From positions 1 to 25,039 of the forward strand of contig DASTBU010000060.1 of NCBI GenBank assembly GCA_035711845.1: a DNA stretch of 25,039 nucleotides, in the 5' to 3' direction. This document shows positions 1-7,671 of the stretch, one piece after another. Numbering within the stretch: the stretch's first letter is position 1; every line of letters begins with the position of its first letter. Under the pieces are notes generated by a model, which saw only the letters and a list, made by a program, of their open reading frames with translations, was not told where the DNA came from and did no database searches. Made by a program: the position numbers and the translations under genes. The stretch is from DASTBU01 sp035711845 (lineage in GTDB: Bacteria; Acidobacteriota; Vicinamibacteria; Vicinamibacterales; 2-12-FULL-66-21).

Positions 1-1351
1 GGAGCTCAGACTCTCCGGCGGGATCGGGATAGAACGCATGTCCGGCGACGAACGCCACTCCCGACGCCAGCGCGCGTTCGTGCACCGCCCGCGCGCTGAG
101 GTTTCCCGCCAGCCGGCACCACAGGTACAGTCCGCCCTGCGGCCGGTTGAACCGCCGCGCACCAGCTGCGACGTGCCGCTGAATGGCGGCGACCATCATC
201 GTGCATCGGCGCGCATGCTCCGCTCGCAGCACCTTCAGGTGATTGTCGAAGCTGCCGTTGCGGATGAGACGCGCCATCGCGAATTGCACGAGGTTCTGCG
301 TATGCGGGTCGAGGCGCTGCTTGATGATTGCCATCTGCTCGACGATCGACGGTGCGGCCGACAGCCAGCCGAGCCGGAGCCCCGGTGCGAGCACCTTCGA
401 AAAGCTGTTCAGATGCACCACGAGGTTCTGCGTGTCGAGCTCGCGCAGCGAAGGCGGCGGAACCTCGTTGAAATACAGCTCGCTGTAGGTGGCGTCTTCC
501 ACGATGGGGACGCGATAGCGTCCGGCCAGGCGGAGCAGCTCCCGGCGCGCCCGGATCGGCATCGTGACGCCGGTGGGGTTCTCGAACGTCGGGTTGGTGT
601 AAATGAGCTTCGGCCGGTAGCGGACGAGGAGATCCTCGAGCTCGTCCATGTCCGCACGCGCCACATCCCATCCAATCAGCTTTGCGGCCGCGGCGTTGAA
701 CGACTGAATCGCGCCGAGATACCCGGGGCGATCGATGATGACCGAGTCGCCGGGATCGACGAGGCAGCGTGCGAGCAGATCGAGCCCCTGCTGCGCGCCG
801 GCGAGCACGAGAACGCTTTCAGCCGGGACGCCGAAACGATCCGCGATGGCCTCGCGCAGCTGCGGCTGCCCCTCGGTCGGACCGTGCCGCCACACGGCGA
901 GGGCATCGCGCCTGAGAACGTCGTCGACCGCCTCTTCGAACGCGGTGGTGGGAAAGCGGTCGATCGCCGGCTCGCCCGCGGCGAGCGAGAGGACGCGCGC
1001 GTTGGACGAGTAGCCGATCGTGTCGCGCATCGTCGAGTCGCTCCAGCGGAGCGCAGCCGCCGCGATCTTGCCGCGCCACGCGAAGGGAGCGCCCGAGGGA
1101 TCGGGCGCGGCGCACACGAACGTGCCCCTGCCGACGTATCCCCGCAGCAGTCCCCGCGATTCGAGCTCACGATAGGCGCTCACGACCGTCGTACGGCTGA
1201 TGCGAAGCCGGTGCGCCAGGTCCCGCTCCGGCGGAACGCGCGCGCCAGACGGAAACTCCCCTCGGGAGATGGCTCCTTCCAGCAGTTCCACCAGATGTGC
1301 ATAGAGCGGACGCTCCGTCCTGACGAACTGCTGCTCGATTGTCTCAATCAT
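1..1351 (-). CDS. MocR/PdxR-type GntR-family regulator with aminotransferase domain (partial, runs off left edge)
   Basis: I translated this by hand from the ATG at 1351; the frame stays open to base 1, so the C-terminus is missing. Residues about 12-80 form a GntR winged helix (GAISRGEFPSGARVPPERDL, then SRTTVVSAYRELESRGLL, and GRGTFV). The rest is a fold-type I aminotransferase domain, with a TNPTFENPTG segment and the Schiff-base lysine at about K319 in SFSKVLAPGLRLGW. MocR proteins use PLP or a PLP adduct as effector and usually act on a neighbouring or divergent gene; some regulate PLP synthesis or amino acid and GABA use. The target here is unknown. GGAGAG lies about 5 bases before the ATG and supports this start. 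The frame is well conserved end to end, so the family call is firm and the specific role is not. Confidence 0.93.
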   Translation of the reverse strand, partial: MIETIEQQFVRTERPLYAHLVELLEGAISRGEFPSGARVPPERDLAHRLRISRTTVVSAYRELESRGLLRGYVGRGTFVCAAPDPSGAPFAWRGKIAAAALRWSDSTMRDTIGYSSNARVLSLAAGEPAIDRFPTTAFEEAVDDVLRRDALAVWRHGPTEGQPQLREAIADRFGVPAESVLVLAGAQQGLDLLARCLVDPGDSVIIDRPGYLGAIQSFNAAAAKLIGWDVARADMDELEDLLVRYRPKLIYTNPTFENPTGVTMPIRARRELLRLAGRYRVPIVEDATYSELYFNEVPPPSLRELDTQNLVVHLNSFSKVLAPGLRLGWLSAAPSIVEQMAIIKQRLDPHTQNLVQFAMARLIRNGSFDNHLKVLRAEHARRCTMMVAAIQRHVAAGARRFNRPQGGLYLWCRLAGNLSARAVHERALASGVAFVAGHAFYPDPAGESEL

Positions 1352-1403
1352 CGGTTCTCTCCGACGACAGTGTGCACGCGGTCCTCTCGCGTGGATCGCA
1401 CCA

Positions 1404-1433
1404 ATGATGGAATGGCCTCCGATCCCGGGTCAA
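1404..1433 (-). promoter_or_regulatory. Candidate sigma70-type promoter for the MocR-type regulator
   Basis: On the minus strand TTGACC (1433-1428) and CATCAT (1409-1404) are separated by 18 bases, which would give a leader of about 45 bases before the ATG at 1351. The -10 match is only 4 of 6. The same CATCAT hexamer is the best -10 candidate of the act operon promoter. An inverted pair GGATCG/CGATCC (1393-1398 and 1420-1425) overlaps this promoter and could be an operator, but that is weak. Confidence 0.35.
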
Positions 1434-1500
1434 ATGGTGGGGCGAACGGGAGGGGGACTGGAGGATTGGATGGGGCCAATGGCCGACTGTCCCCGAATGA

Positions 1501-1564
1501 AATCCCCAATCCCCAATCTCCAATCCCCAATCAATCTCCAATCCCCAATCGACGAATCTCCAAT
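1501..1564 (-). repeat. Heptanucleotide repeat array A (unit GGGGATT on minus, AATCCCC on plus)
   Basis: Read on the plus strand the units are AATCCCC twice, AATCTCC, AATCCCC, a partial AATC, AATCTCC, AATCCCC, a broken unit AATCGACG, then AATCTCC. The array fills the gap between the flavoprotein gene, whose stop is at 1573, and the MocR-type gene. The G-rich strand is the coding strand of both neighbours. A more decayed G-rich stretch of similar rhythm precedes it at about 1439-1475. There are no spacers, so it is not a CRISPR. It resembles the heptanucleotide STRR repeats known from filamentous cyanobacteria. Confidence 0.9.
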
Positions 1565-1572
1565 GTGCACCG

Positions 1573-2469
1573 TCACAGCAGATCCTCTTTCACCAGATCG
1601 GTGTTGATCGCAAAGGCGGCCTCGGCCCCTTCGGCGGCCGCGACGATGACCCATTGAACGGCGCGCGACGCGTCACCGGCCACGTACAGGCCGTGAAGGT
1701 GGGTGGACTCGTACTTCCCTGTCCGGACCGTGCCCTGCTCGTTGAACTCGCAGCCGAGACGAAGCGACAGGTCCGAACGCTGGAACTGTCCTTCGGTAAA
1801 AAACAGTGCGCGGCGGGGCAAGCGCTCCCCGGTGTCGAAGACGACGTGGGCCAACCTGCCGTCGCTCCCTTCCAGCCGCGCGATCTTTTCTTCGCGAACG
1901 GCGATGCCGTTCCTCGACAGGCGCGCGCGGCCTCCATCGTCGATCTCCGCAGGCCCGTCGGTGCAGAGGACCAGATCGCGGCTCCAGACCGTCAGCTCGA
2001 GCGAGAGGCCCAGGCCGCGGTGTCCGCGGCCGTAAATGGCGGTGGGCTGGTCACGTACTTCCCAACCGTCGCAGTATGGACAATGGAAGACACTCGCGCC
2101 GTATAGCTCGCGAAGGCCTTCAACGGGTGGAAGGTTGTCCACGACTCCGGTTGCAATCAACAGCTTGCGGGAGCTCGCGCGCTCGCCGGTCGCCAGCGTG
2201 ACGTCGAACCTGGAGCCGCGGCATTCGGCGTCGAGCACTTCCACGTTGCGCAGCTCGACCGTCGTGTAGCGGCCGAGCTGCTCGCGAGCGAGGCTGAGAA
2301 AGTCGGCGGGGCTGATGCCGTCGCGCGTTAGAAAACCGTGCAGCGCGCGCGATCGCGCGTTGCGGGGCCGCCCGGTGTCGCACACGAGCACGGATCGGCG
2401 GCAGCGCCCCAGCATCAGCGCCGCACTCAGACCGGCCGGGCCGGCTCCCACGATGATCACGTCGTACAT
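1573..2469 (-). CDS. Thioredoxin reductase-like FAD/NAD(P)H dithiol oxidoreductase (GliT/HlmI-like)
   Basis: This 298-residue protein starts at the ATG at 2469, preceded by a strong GGGAGGAG ribosome binding site. It has an N-terminal FAD motif (GAGPAG, residues 8-13), a redox-active CPYC at C130/C133 inside HCPYCDGWE, a second dinucleotide loop GRGHRG (147-152), and the FAD-closing YVAGDAS at 262-268. The length and layout match the low-molecular-weight thioredoxin reductase family. The HCPYCDGWE signature and the absence of the HRRxxxR NADPH motif place it closer to the GliT/HlmI/DepH group of dithiol oxidases than to classical TrxB. Its substrate is unknown; no thioredoxin or dithiolopyrrolone or epipolythiodioxopiperazine genes are nearby. 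It lies 77 bases downstream of the kinase gene on the same strand and may be co-transcribed with it. Confidence 0.9.
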   Translation of the reverse strand: MYDVIIVGAGPAGLSAALMLGRCRRSVLVCDTGRPRNARSRALHGFLTRDGISPADFLSLAREQLGRYTTVELRNVEVLDAECRGSRFDVTLATGERASSRKLLIATGVVDNLPPVEGLRELYGASVFHCPYCDGWEVRDQPTAIYGRGHRGLGLSLELTVWSRDLVLCTDGPAEIDDGGRARLSRNGIAVREEKIARLEGSDGRLAHVVFDTGERLPRRALFFTEGQFQRSDLSLRLGCEFNEQGTVRTGKYESTHLHGLYVAGDASRAVQWVIVAAAEGAEAAFAINTDLVKEDLL

Positions 2470-2546
2470 CCGCACTCCTCCCAAGGGGGGTGTCTGCCGC
2501 CCCCGCGGGCGAAGTGCACGGGATGTGCCGGGTGTCCCGTCTAGTG

Positions 2547-4940
2547 TCACCAGCCCCGCGCGAAGATCGCGAGGAAGCGTGGATCGCCGCGGAGGGCGTC
2601 CAGATCCGGATCGCGCCGCGCGCGGGCGGCGGTGAGCGCGGGATTGGCCGACGCGACACGCTCCAGGGACTCGAGGGCGCGCTCCGTATCGCCCCGCAGA
2701 GCCATGATGCCGGCGATGTAGTACCGCGTGAACGGATCGTCGGCTCCGTTTGCCACACGCGCCTCGAACGTCTTCAGCGCCCGGTTGAAGAACCGCTCGG
2801 CGTCTTCCCGCTGGCCCAGCCGGTGATACGCCGATCCGAGCTTGGCGTTCAGCTCGATGGCGCTGCGCTCCTTGAGCGCGTGATCGCTCGAGGACACGAA
2901 CGCCAGTCCCCGCTCGTACTCGCGGATGGCATCCTGGTAGCGCCCCTGCAGGTAGTACACGTAGCCGAGGCGGGCGTTGGCGCCCACGACCTGCAGGCCC
3001 GCGTTTCCGGACAGGTACTCGTCCTGCAACTCCACGGCGCGGCGGCAGACCCGCTCGGCTTCCTCGTATCGGCCCTCCCACGAGAGCAGCAGCCCCAGCT
3101 GCAGGTACGAATAACCCGCCTCCGGATTGAGCTCGATGGCACGCTCGAACTGCGGAATGGCCGCCGCGAAGTCGCCTTTGCCGACCCAGTATGCGCGCGC
3201 CAGCCCCTGGTAGGCCTGCCCGTTCTCGGGATCCAGCTCGAGCGCCTGTTGGATGGAGGCGATCGCCTCGTCCACCCGCCCCAGGTTGAGGAGCGCGGAA
3301 CCGCGCCACATGTGCGCGTCCGACAGGTCGCGATCGATTGCGAGCGCCCGCTCCTCCATCTCAACCGCCTTGAGCACCAGATCCTTGATGCTCATGAACG
3401 CGCCCTTCAGCCCGTAGGCGCCGCCGAGCGCGGCCCACGCCCTCGCGTACTCCGGATCGTGACGCAGTGCGGCTTCGAACGAGGTGATCGCGCGCTCGAG
3501 GGAGTCGCGCGTCGCCAGGCGCATGTTGAGCATGCCGCGCGCGTAGTTCTCGTACGCCGCCACCGATTTCGTTTCCTGCCGCTCGATGCCCGCGATCTCG
3601 GTTCCCCTGAGCGCCAGGTTCAGGCCCTGGCTCAGCCCGTACACGATCTTGTCCTGCAGCTCGAAGATCTCGCTGATGCGGCCGTCCACTTTCACGGTGT
3701 TTCGGACCGCTCCGCTGCCGATCTCGACGAAATTCGCCGTGATCCGGACCATGTCGCCGATTCGCTGGAAGCCTCCGACGACGACCCAAGTCGCTCCCAG
3801 GCGGCGGCCGATGTCGATGGCCAGCGAGTCGTCCACGGCCGTCTCGGATCCGAGGTTCCTCAACGCGTCGAACACGCGCGCGCGGCCGATCACGGTCAGC
3901 CCGTGAATGTTCTTGAGGTCGGAGCTGACGGTTTCCGCGATGCCGGTACCAATCCAGTCGTCGTTCGGCTCGCGTGTGATGTTGGCGAACGTCATCACGG
4001 CCACCGAGCTCTCGATCGGCGGCTGAAGCGGCAAGCCGAGCACGACACGACCGGTGGACGCGCGCGGCTGGCTGTCGAGATCGCGGGCGAGCTGCTGGAG
4101 ATCCGTATAAATCTCCCGGGCGGACTGATAGCGGAACGTCGGCGATTTCTCCATCGCGCGGGCGACCACTGCGTCGAAGGCGGGAGGGACGGCTGACGAG
4201 AAACGAGAGGGTGGAGGCGGAATCTCGTGCAGGATGCGGTCGATGATCTCCGTGGGCGACCCGCCAACGAACGGGGTTCGCCCCGTGGACAGCTCGAAGA
4301 GCACGACGCCGAGCGAGAACAGATCGGCGCGATGGTCGACCTCGCGGCCGAGCGCCTGTTCCGGGGCCATGTAGGACACGGTGCCGAGCACCATGCCGGC
4401 CATCGTGACCTGCGGCTGCGTCACCGCGGCCGCCTCGCCGCCGCGGACGCTGCGCAGGAACTTGGCGAGGCCAAAATCGAGCACCTTGACGAGGCCGCGC
4501 TCGGTGCGCATGAGATTCGCGCTCTTGATATCGCGGTGCACGATCCCGATCGCGTGCGCCTCGTCCAGCGCGTCAGCGACCTGCATCCCGACTTCGATCA
4601 CCTCGCGCACGGGCAATGGACCCTTGCCGACGCGCGAGGAGAGGAGTTCTCCCTCGACGAACTCCATCGCGATGAAATCCGACCCGCCGAACTCGCCGAT
4701 ATCGAACGTCACCGCGATGTTGGGGGACCGCAGCAGCGACGCCGCGCGCGCCTCGTTGAGAAGGCGGGCCCGGCTCTCCGGGTCGGCCTTGAGCGCCGGT
4801 GGAAGGAACTTCAGCGCGACGGGACGGCCAAGCCGGGTGTCCTCGGCACGGTACACCTCGCCCATCCCGCCGCTGCCCAGCCGTTCGGCGATGCGGTAAT
4901 GCTGAATCGTCGCGCCGATCACAGGGATACCTGTAGACAT
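2547..4940 (-). CDS. Soluble Ser/Thr protein kinase with TolB-like domain and TPR repeats
   Basis: The start is set at the ATG at 4940, giving 797 residues. An upstream in-frame ATG at 5075 would translate through heptamer array B and is unlikely. Residues about 15-280 are a Hanks-type kinase: glycine loop GSGGMGEVY (22-30), catalytic lysine K44 in VALKF, HRDIKSANL (125-133), DFG at 145-147 and APE at 182-184, so it should be active. Residues about 310-440 resemble the TolB-like/FlgO-type domain (SVAVMTFANI, then GIAETVSSDL). The remainder is a run of TPR units. This three-part layout is common in Acidobacteriota. Most such kinases have a membrane helix after the kinase domain; I see none here. 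No clear ribosome binding site precedes the ATG. The target is unknown. Confidence 0.92.
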   Translation of the reverse strand: MSTGIPVIGATIQHYRIAERLGSGGMGEVYRAEDTRLGRPVALKFLPPALKADPESRARLLNEARAASLLRSPNIAVTFDIGEFGGSDFIAMEFVEGELLSSRVGKGPLPVREVIEVGMQVADALDEAHAIGIVHRDIKSANLMRTERGLVKVLDFGLAKFLRSVRGGEAAAVTQPQVTMAGMVLGTVSYMAPEQALGREVDHRADLFSLGVVLFELSTGRTPFVGGSPTEIIDRILHEIPPPPSRFSSAVPPAFDAVVARAMEKSPTFRYQSAREIYTDLQQLARDLDSQPRASTGRVVLGLPLQPPIESSVAVMTFANITREPNDDWIGTGIAETVSSDLKNIHGLTVIGRARVFDALRNLGSETAVDDSLAIDIGRRLGATWVVVGGFQRIGDMVRITANFVEIGSGAVRNTVKVDGRISEIFELQDKIVYGLSQGLNLALRGTEIAGIERQETKSVAAYENYARGMLNMRLATRDSLERAITSFEAALRHDPEYARAWAALGGAYGLKGAFMSIKDLVLKAVEMEERALAIDRDLSDAHMWRGSALLNLGRVDEAIASIQQALELDPENGQAYQGLARAYWVGKGDFAAAIPQFERAIELNPEAGYSYLQLGLLLSWEGRYEEAERVCRRAVELQDEYLSGNAGLQVVGANARLGYVYYLQGRYQDAIREYERGLAFVSSSDHALKERSAIELNAKLGSAYHRLGQREDAERFFNRALKTFEARVANGADDPFTRYYIAGIMALRGDTERALESLERVASANPALTAARARRDPDLDALRGDPRFLAIFARGW

Positions 4941-4985
4941 GAGACGTCGCGGACCCGCGGGATGGTTCCACACTCCACTTCCCCC

Positions 4986-4991
4986 AGTATA
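4986..4991 (-). promoter_or_regulatory. Possible -10 element of the kinase promoter
   Basis: TATACT on the minus strand matches the sigma70 -10 consensus at 5 of 6 positions and would start a leader of about 40 bases before the kinase ATG. I could not find a convincing -35 at the right distance, so this is tentative. Confidence 0.25.
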
Positions 4992-5043
4992 TCGGCCGGC
5001 CGAAGCATCGACTGGAAAGACCTCCAAATGGGGCAACCCTGCA

Positions 5044-5078
5044 ACTCCCGACTCCCGACTGCCGACCGCCAACACCGA
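5044..5078 (-). repeat. Heptanucleotide repeat array B (unit CGGGAGT on minus, ACTCCCG on plus)
   Basis: On the plus strand the units are ACTCCCG, ACTCCCG, ACTGCCG, ACCGCCA and ACACCGA; the last two are degenerate. The array sits in the divergent gap between the kinase and the permease. A segment at 5131-5142 (GGGAGGTCGGGA) could pair with the array with a one-base bulge, forming a long-range hairpin near the permease start. Confidence 0.75.
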
Positions 5079-5152
5079 GACGCGCCGTTTGCCCTCGACT
5101 TTGCGACACCCGGAAACCGGGAAGTGGGGCGGGAGGTCGGGATTTGGGTATA

Positions 5153-6472
5153 GTGTCGCGATCCGTGAACGAACTGCCCCGGTCCCTGACTCGACTGAAT
5201 GCCGTGGCCATGGTCGTGGGGACGATTATCGGCGCGTCGATTTTCGTACAGCCTTCGGAAATCGCGCAGTACCTGACCTCGGCGGAAGAGATCATGCTCG
5301 TCTGGGTGGCCTGCGGCGTGCTCACGCTGTTTGGCGCGTTCGTGTGCGCCGAGCTGGCGTCGGCCTTCCCGCACACGGGCGGCCTCTACATCTTCCTCCG
5401 CCATGCGTTTTCGCCGCTCGCCGGCTTTCTCTGGGGCTGGGCGATGTTCTGGAGCATCCACACCGGGATCATCGCGGCGATCGCGACGGTGTTCGCCCGC
5501 TACACGGCGCATTTCGTCCCGGCAGACGACGTGGGCGTGCGCGTGATTGCGGTGGCGCTGATCCTCTCGCTTTCCGCCCTCAATTATCTCGGCGTCAAGG
5601 CAGGCAGCACCGTCCAGACTGCCTTGACCATCGCAAAGATCGCTGCGATCGCCATCGTCGTCACCGGCGGGCTGCTCGTTGCCGCGGCCGGTTCACCTCA
5701 GCCCGCGGATCCGCCTCTCGAAACCGGTGGCGCCGGGGCCTCGTTCAGCGACTTTCTGCTCGCGATGGTTGCCGGCTTGTTCGCGTACGGCGGGTGGCAC
5801 ATGGTGACCTACACGGCGGGAGAAACCGTGATGCCGGCGCGAACGATTCCCACGGCGCTCGTCCTGGGTGTCGCCATCGTCACGCTCAGTTATGTGGCCC
5901 TGAACGTCCTCTACCTGGCAGTACTCCCGGTGGACGCCGTCCGATCCTCGACGCGAATCGCCGCCGAGGCGGCCGACGCGGTCGTCGGCAGCGGCGGGTC
6001 GGGGTTGATGGCAGCGCTGGTGATGATGTCCTCGCTCGGCGCGCTGACCGGGATCATCCTCACCGGCCCGCGGGTCTACTACTCGATGGCGCGCGACGGC
6101 CTGGCGTTCAGCTGGCTCGGGCACGTGCACCCGGTCTACCGAACGCCGTCGCGGGCGATCGTGGCACAGGCGGTGTTTGCGAGCGTGCTGGCCGCTACGG
6201 GCGCCTATCGGCAGCTGTTCACTCGCGTCATCTACACCGAGTGGCTGTTCTTCGCGCTGATGGCCGCCGGCCTCTTCTCTCTGCGACGGCGTCCCGACTA
6301 CCGACCCGCCTATCGCACCTGGGGATATCCTGTCGTGCCGTCGGTCTTCATCCTCGCGTCGATGGTCATCGTCGTCAACCAGGTTGCCCGCGAGCCGGTC
6401 GAGGCGCTCACCGGCCTGGGCATCGTCGCTCTAGGGGCGCCCGTGTACTACATCTGGCATGCGTATCGTTGA
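5153..6472 (+). CDS. APC-superfamily amino acid permease
   Basis: With the GTG at 5153 the protein has 439 residues; the frame also allows TTG at 5144 and GTG at 5165, and no well-spaced ribosome binding site settles it. It starts with a short cytoplasmic stretch and then the TM1 signature GTIIGASIF, which in APC transporters is the unwound substrate-binding loop. About 12 hydrophobic segments follow, which fits the LAT/SteT-like length for this superfamily. The substrate, probably an amino acid or amine, cannot be read from sequence. The 3' end overlaps the start of the amidohydrolase by 14 bases, which suggests translational coupling and a shared role, such as uptake of a compound that the hydrolase then processes. 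Confidence 0.9.
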   Translation: MSRSVNELPRSLTRLNAVAMVVGTIIGASIFVQPSEIAQYLTSAEEIMLVWVACGVLTLFGAFVCAELASAFPHTGGLYIFLRHAFSPLAGFLWGWAMFWSIHTGIIAAIATVFARYTAHFVPADDVGVRVIAVALILSLSALNYLGVKAGSTVQTALTIAKIAAIAIVVTGGLLVAAAGSPQPADPPLETGGAGASFSDFLLAMVAGLFAYGGWHMVTYTAGETVMPARTIPTALVLGVAIVTLSYVALNVLYLAVLPVDAVRSSTRIAAEAADAVVGSGGSGLMAALVMMSSLGALTGIILTGPRVYYSMARDGLAFSWLGHVHPVYRTPSRAIVAQAVFASVLAATGAYRQLFTRVIYTEWLFFALMAAGLFSLRRRPDYRPAYRTWGYPVVPSVFILASMVIVVNQVAREPVEALTGLGIVALGAPVYYIWHAYR

Positions 6473-7448
6473 TTTTCACAACCATTTCTACCCGCCCGAG
6501 TACGTCAGCGCGCTGATGGCCGCGGGGGCGGGATCGCCCGTCAGGGTCACGCACGATGACGAAGGCAATCCGTGCGTGCACTATCCGGGGGATTACAACA
6601 TCCTCGTACCGGGACACCGGGACATCGACTACCGCGAGCGCGTACTCCACGAGCATGGGGTCACGACGCAGATTCTCACCTTCACGACTCCTGGCGTGCA
6701 TGTCGAGTCACCCGCACGAGCGGGCGAGTGGGCGCGGATGGTCAACGACGCGTTCGCGCAGATCGTCCGTGAGCGCCCCGGCCGCTTCAGCGCGCTCGCC
6801 ACGCTTCCGCTCAACGACCCGCCGGCGTCGGTGCGCGAGCTCGAGCGTGCGATGAAGGACCTCGGGATGGCCGGCGCAATGGTGTTCAGCAACGTGAACC
6901 ACGTCGCGTTGTCGGATGAGCGCTATGAAGCGCTGTGGAAGAAGGCCGGCGAGTTGGACGCGGTCATCTATATACATCCGACGGATCCAGTCGGCGTGGA
7001 GGCGATGCTGGATTACTGGCTGATGCCGCTCGTCGGCTTCCTGTTCGACACGACTCTGGCCGCCTCGAGACTGGTCTTCAGTGGCGTCGTCGCGCGCCAT
7101 CCCCGAATCCGGTGGGTCCTGACGCATATGGGAGGCGCGATCCCGTACCTGGCGGAGCGTCTGGATCGAGGCTACCGCGCGTTCGCCGACTGCCGGCGCC
7201 ACATCGATCGCCCACCGAGCGAATATCTGCGTGAGTTCCATTACGACACCGTGAACTTCAATCTCGCGGCGATGCGGCTGGCGCTCGACTTCGCCGGACC
7301 TGATCGCATCCTGGCCGGCAGCGATTACCCTCACCAGATCGGCAGCATCGCGCTGATGCTCGACACCATCCGCGCGTTGGACGCCGAGGACAGCGTCAGG
7401 AAGGGAATACTCGGAGGGAACGCCATCAGGTTGATGGCACTTCGCTAG
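6459..7448 (+). CDS. Metal-dependent amidohydrolase, ACMSD-like (amidohydrolase-2 family)
   Basis: This 329-residue protein starts at the ATG at 6459, inside the end of the permease gene. It shows the TIM-barrel metal ligands of the family: HxH at H7/H9 in DFHNHFYP, H173 in YIHPTDP, H223 in LTHMGGAIPY, and the catalytic aspartate D289 in ILAGSDYPH. The overall pattern matches aminocarboxymuconate-semialdehyde decarboxylase and related zinc-dependent decarboxylases and hydrolases. No other kynurenine or aromatic ring-cleavage genes are in the window, so the substrate stays open. It is the last gene before the act operon promoter; the gap of 223 bases holds that promoter. Confidence 0.9.
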   Translation: MRIVDFHNHFYPPEYVSALMAAGAGSPVRVTHDDEGNPCVHYPGDYNILVPGHRDIDYRERVLHEHGVTTQILTFTTPGVHVESPARAGEWARMVNDAFAQIVRERPGRFSALATLPLNDPPASVRELERAMKDLGMAGAMVFSNVNHVALSDERYEALWKKAGELDAVIYIHPTDPVGVEAMLDYWLMPLVGFLFDTTLAASRLVFSGVVARHPRIRWVLTHMGGAIPYLAERLDRGYRAFADCRRHIDRPPSEYLREFHYDTVNFNLAAMRLALDFAGPDRILAGSDYPHQIGSIALMLDTIRALDAEDSVRKGILGGNAIRLMALR

Positions 7449-7453
7449 CCCAG

Positions 7454-7482
7454 TTGACACTTTGTGAAAAGTTTCACATCAT
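7454..7482 (+). promoter_or_regulatory. Promoter of the act-sco-cox operon
   Basis: A perfect -35 TTGACA (7454-7459) is followed after 17 bases by CATCAT (7477-7482, 4 of 6 matches to TATAAT). An alternative -10 is CATAAG at 7480-7485, with a 20-base spacer. Transcription would start near 7489, leaving a leader of about 180 bases before actA. A palindromic operator occupies the spacer. Confidence 0.6.
7462..7479 (+). promoter_or_regulatory. Rex-like redox operator (TTGTGAA-N4-TTCACAT)
   Basis: TTGTGAAAAGTTTCACAT differs at one position from the Rex consensus TTGTGAA-N4-TTCACAA, and contains a perfect inverted repeat TGTGAAA-AG-TTTCACA (7463-7478). It lies between the -35 and -10 elements, the usual position for a repressor. 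Rex senses the NADH/NAD+ ratio and represses respiratory genes when NAD+ is high. The core TGTGA-N6-TCACA also fits CRP-family proteins, but the A and T next to the half-sites favour Rex. No rex gene is in the window. Confidence 0.6.
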
Positions 7483-7587
7483 AAGGCCGAGTCAGTTCCC
7501 GCAATCGACGGGCGCTTCGTGCGGGCCGTCCTCTTCTGCATTTCGTTCCAGTTGAAGTACTCTTTTGGGATGGCATGCATCTGGTTA

Positions 7588-7634
7588 CAGACACCAGTCG
7601 CCATGGACTGACAATCGCGGGTCTTCGGCGTCTG
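7588..7634 (+). other. Structured part of the actA leader
   Basis: A hairpin with stem CAGTC/GACTG (7595-7599 and 7606-7610) is enclosed by a second pairing CAGAC/GTCTG (7588-7592 and 7630-7634). It sits in the long untranslated leader of the act operon. I recognise no known riboswitch class. No clear Shine-Dalgarno precedes the actA ATG. Confidence 0.3.
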
Positions 7635-7671
7635 TCGAGGACTTCGGCGGTATCGCGCGGACGTCGACACG

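Noticed and set aside
1439..1475. G-quadruplex next to array A
   Set aside because: G-runs are present but the loops are uneven (5, 1 and about 15 bases), so it is only marginal and is more simply a decayed part of the repeat array.
1501..1564. CRISPR-like array
   Set aside because: Units are seven bases and directly adjacent, with no unique spacers and no cas genes.
38..1657. Long plus-strand open frame of 539 residues opposite the MocR-type gene
   Set aside because: Composition is Arg/Ala-rich without domain motifs, and the opposite strand encodes a clear, continuous GntR/aminotransferase protein. It also reads through array A.
1573..3309. Apparent fusion of the flavoprotein to a longer N-terminal region
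   Set aside because: The extra part is a shadow of the TPR region in another frame. A strong ribosome binding site and the FAD motif right after the ATG at 2469 mark the true start.
7462..7479. FNR-type site
   Set aside because: FNR sites are TTGAT-N4-ATCAA; the half-sites here are TTGTGAA and TTCACAT, which fit Rex and, less well, CRP.
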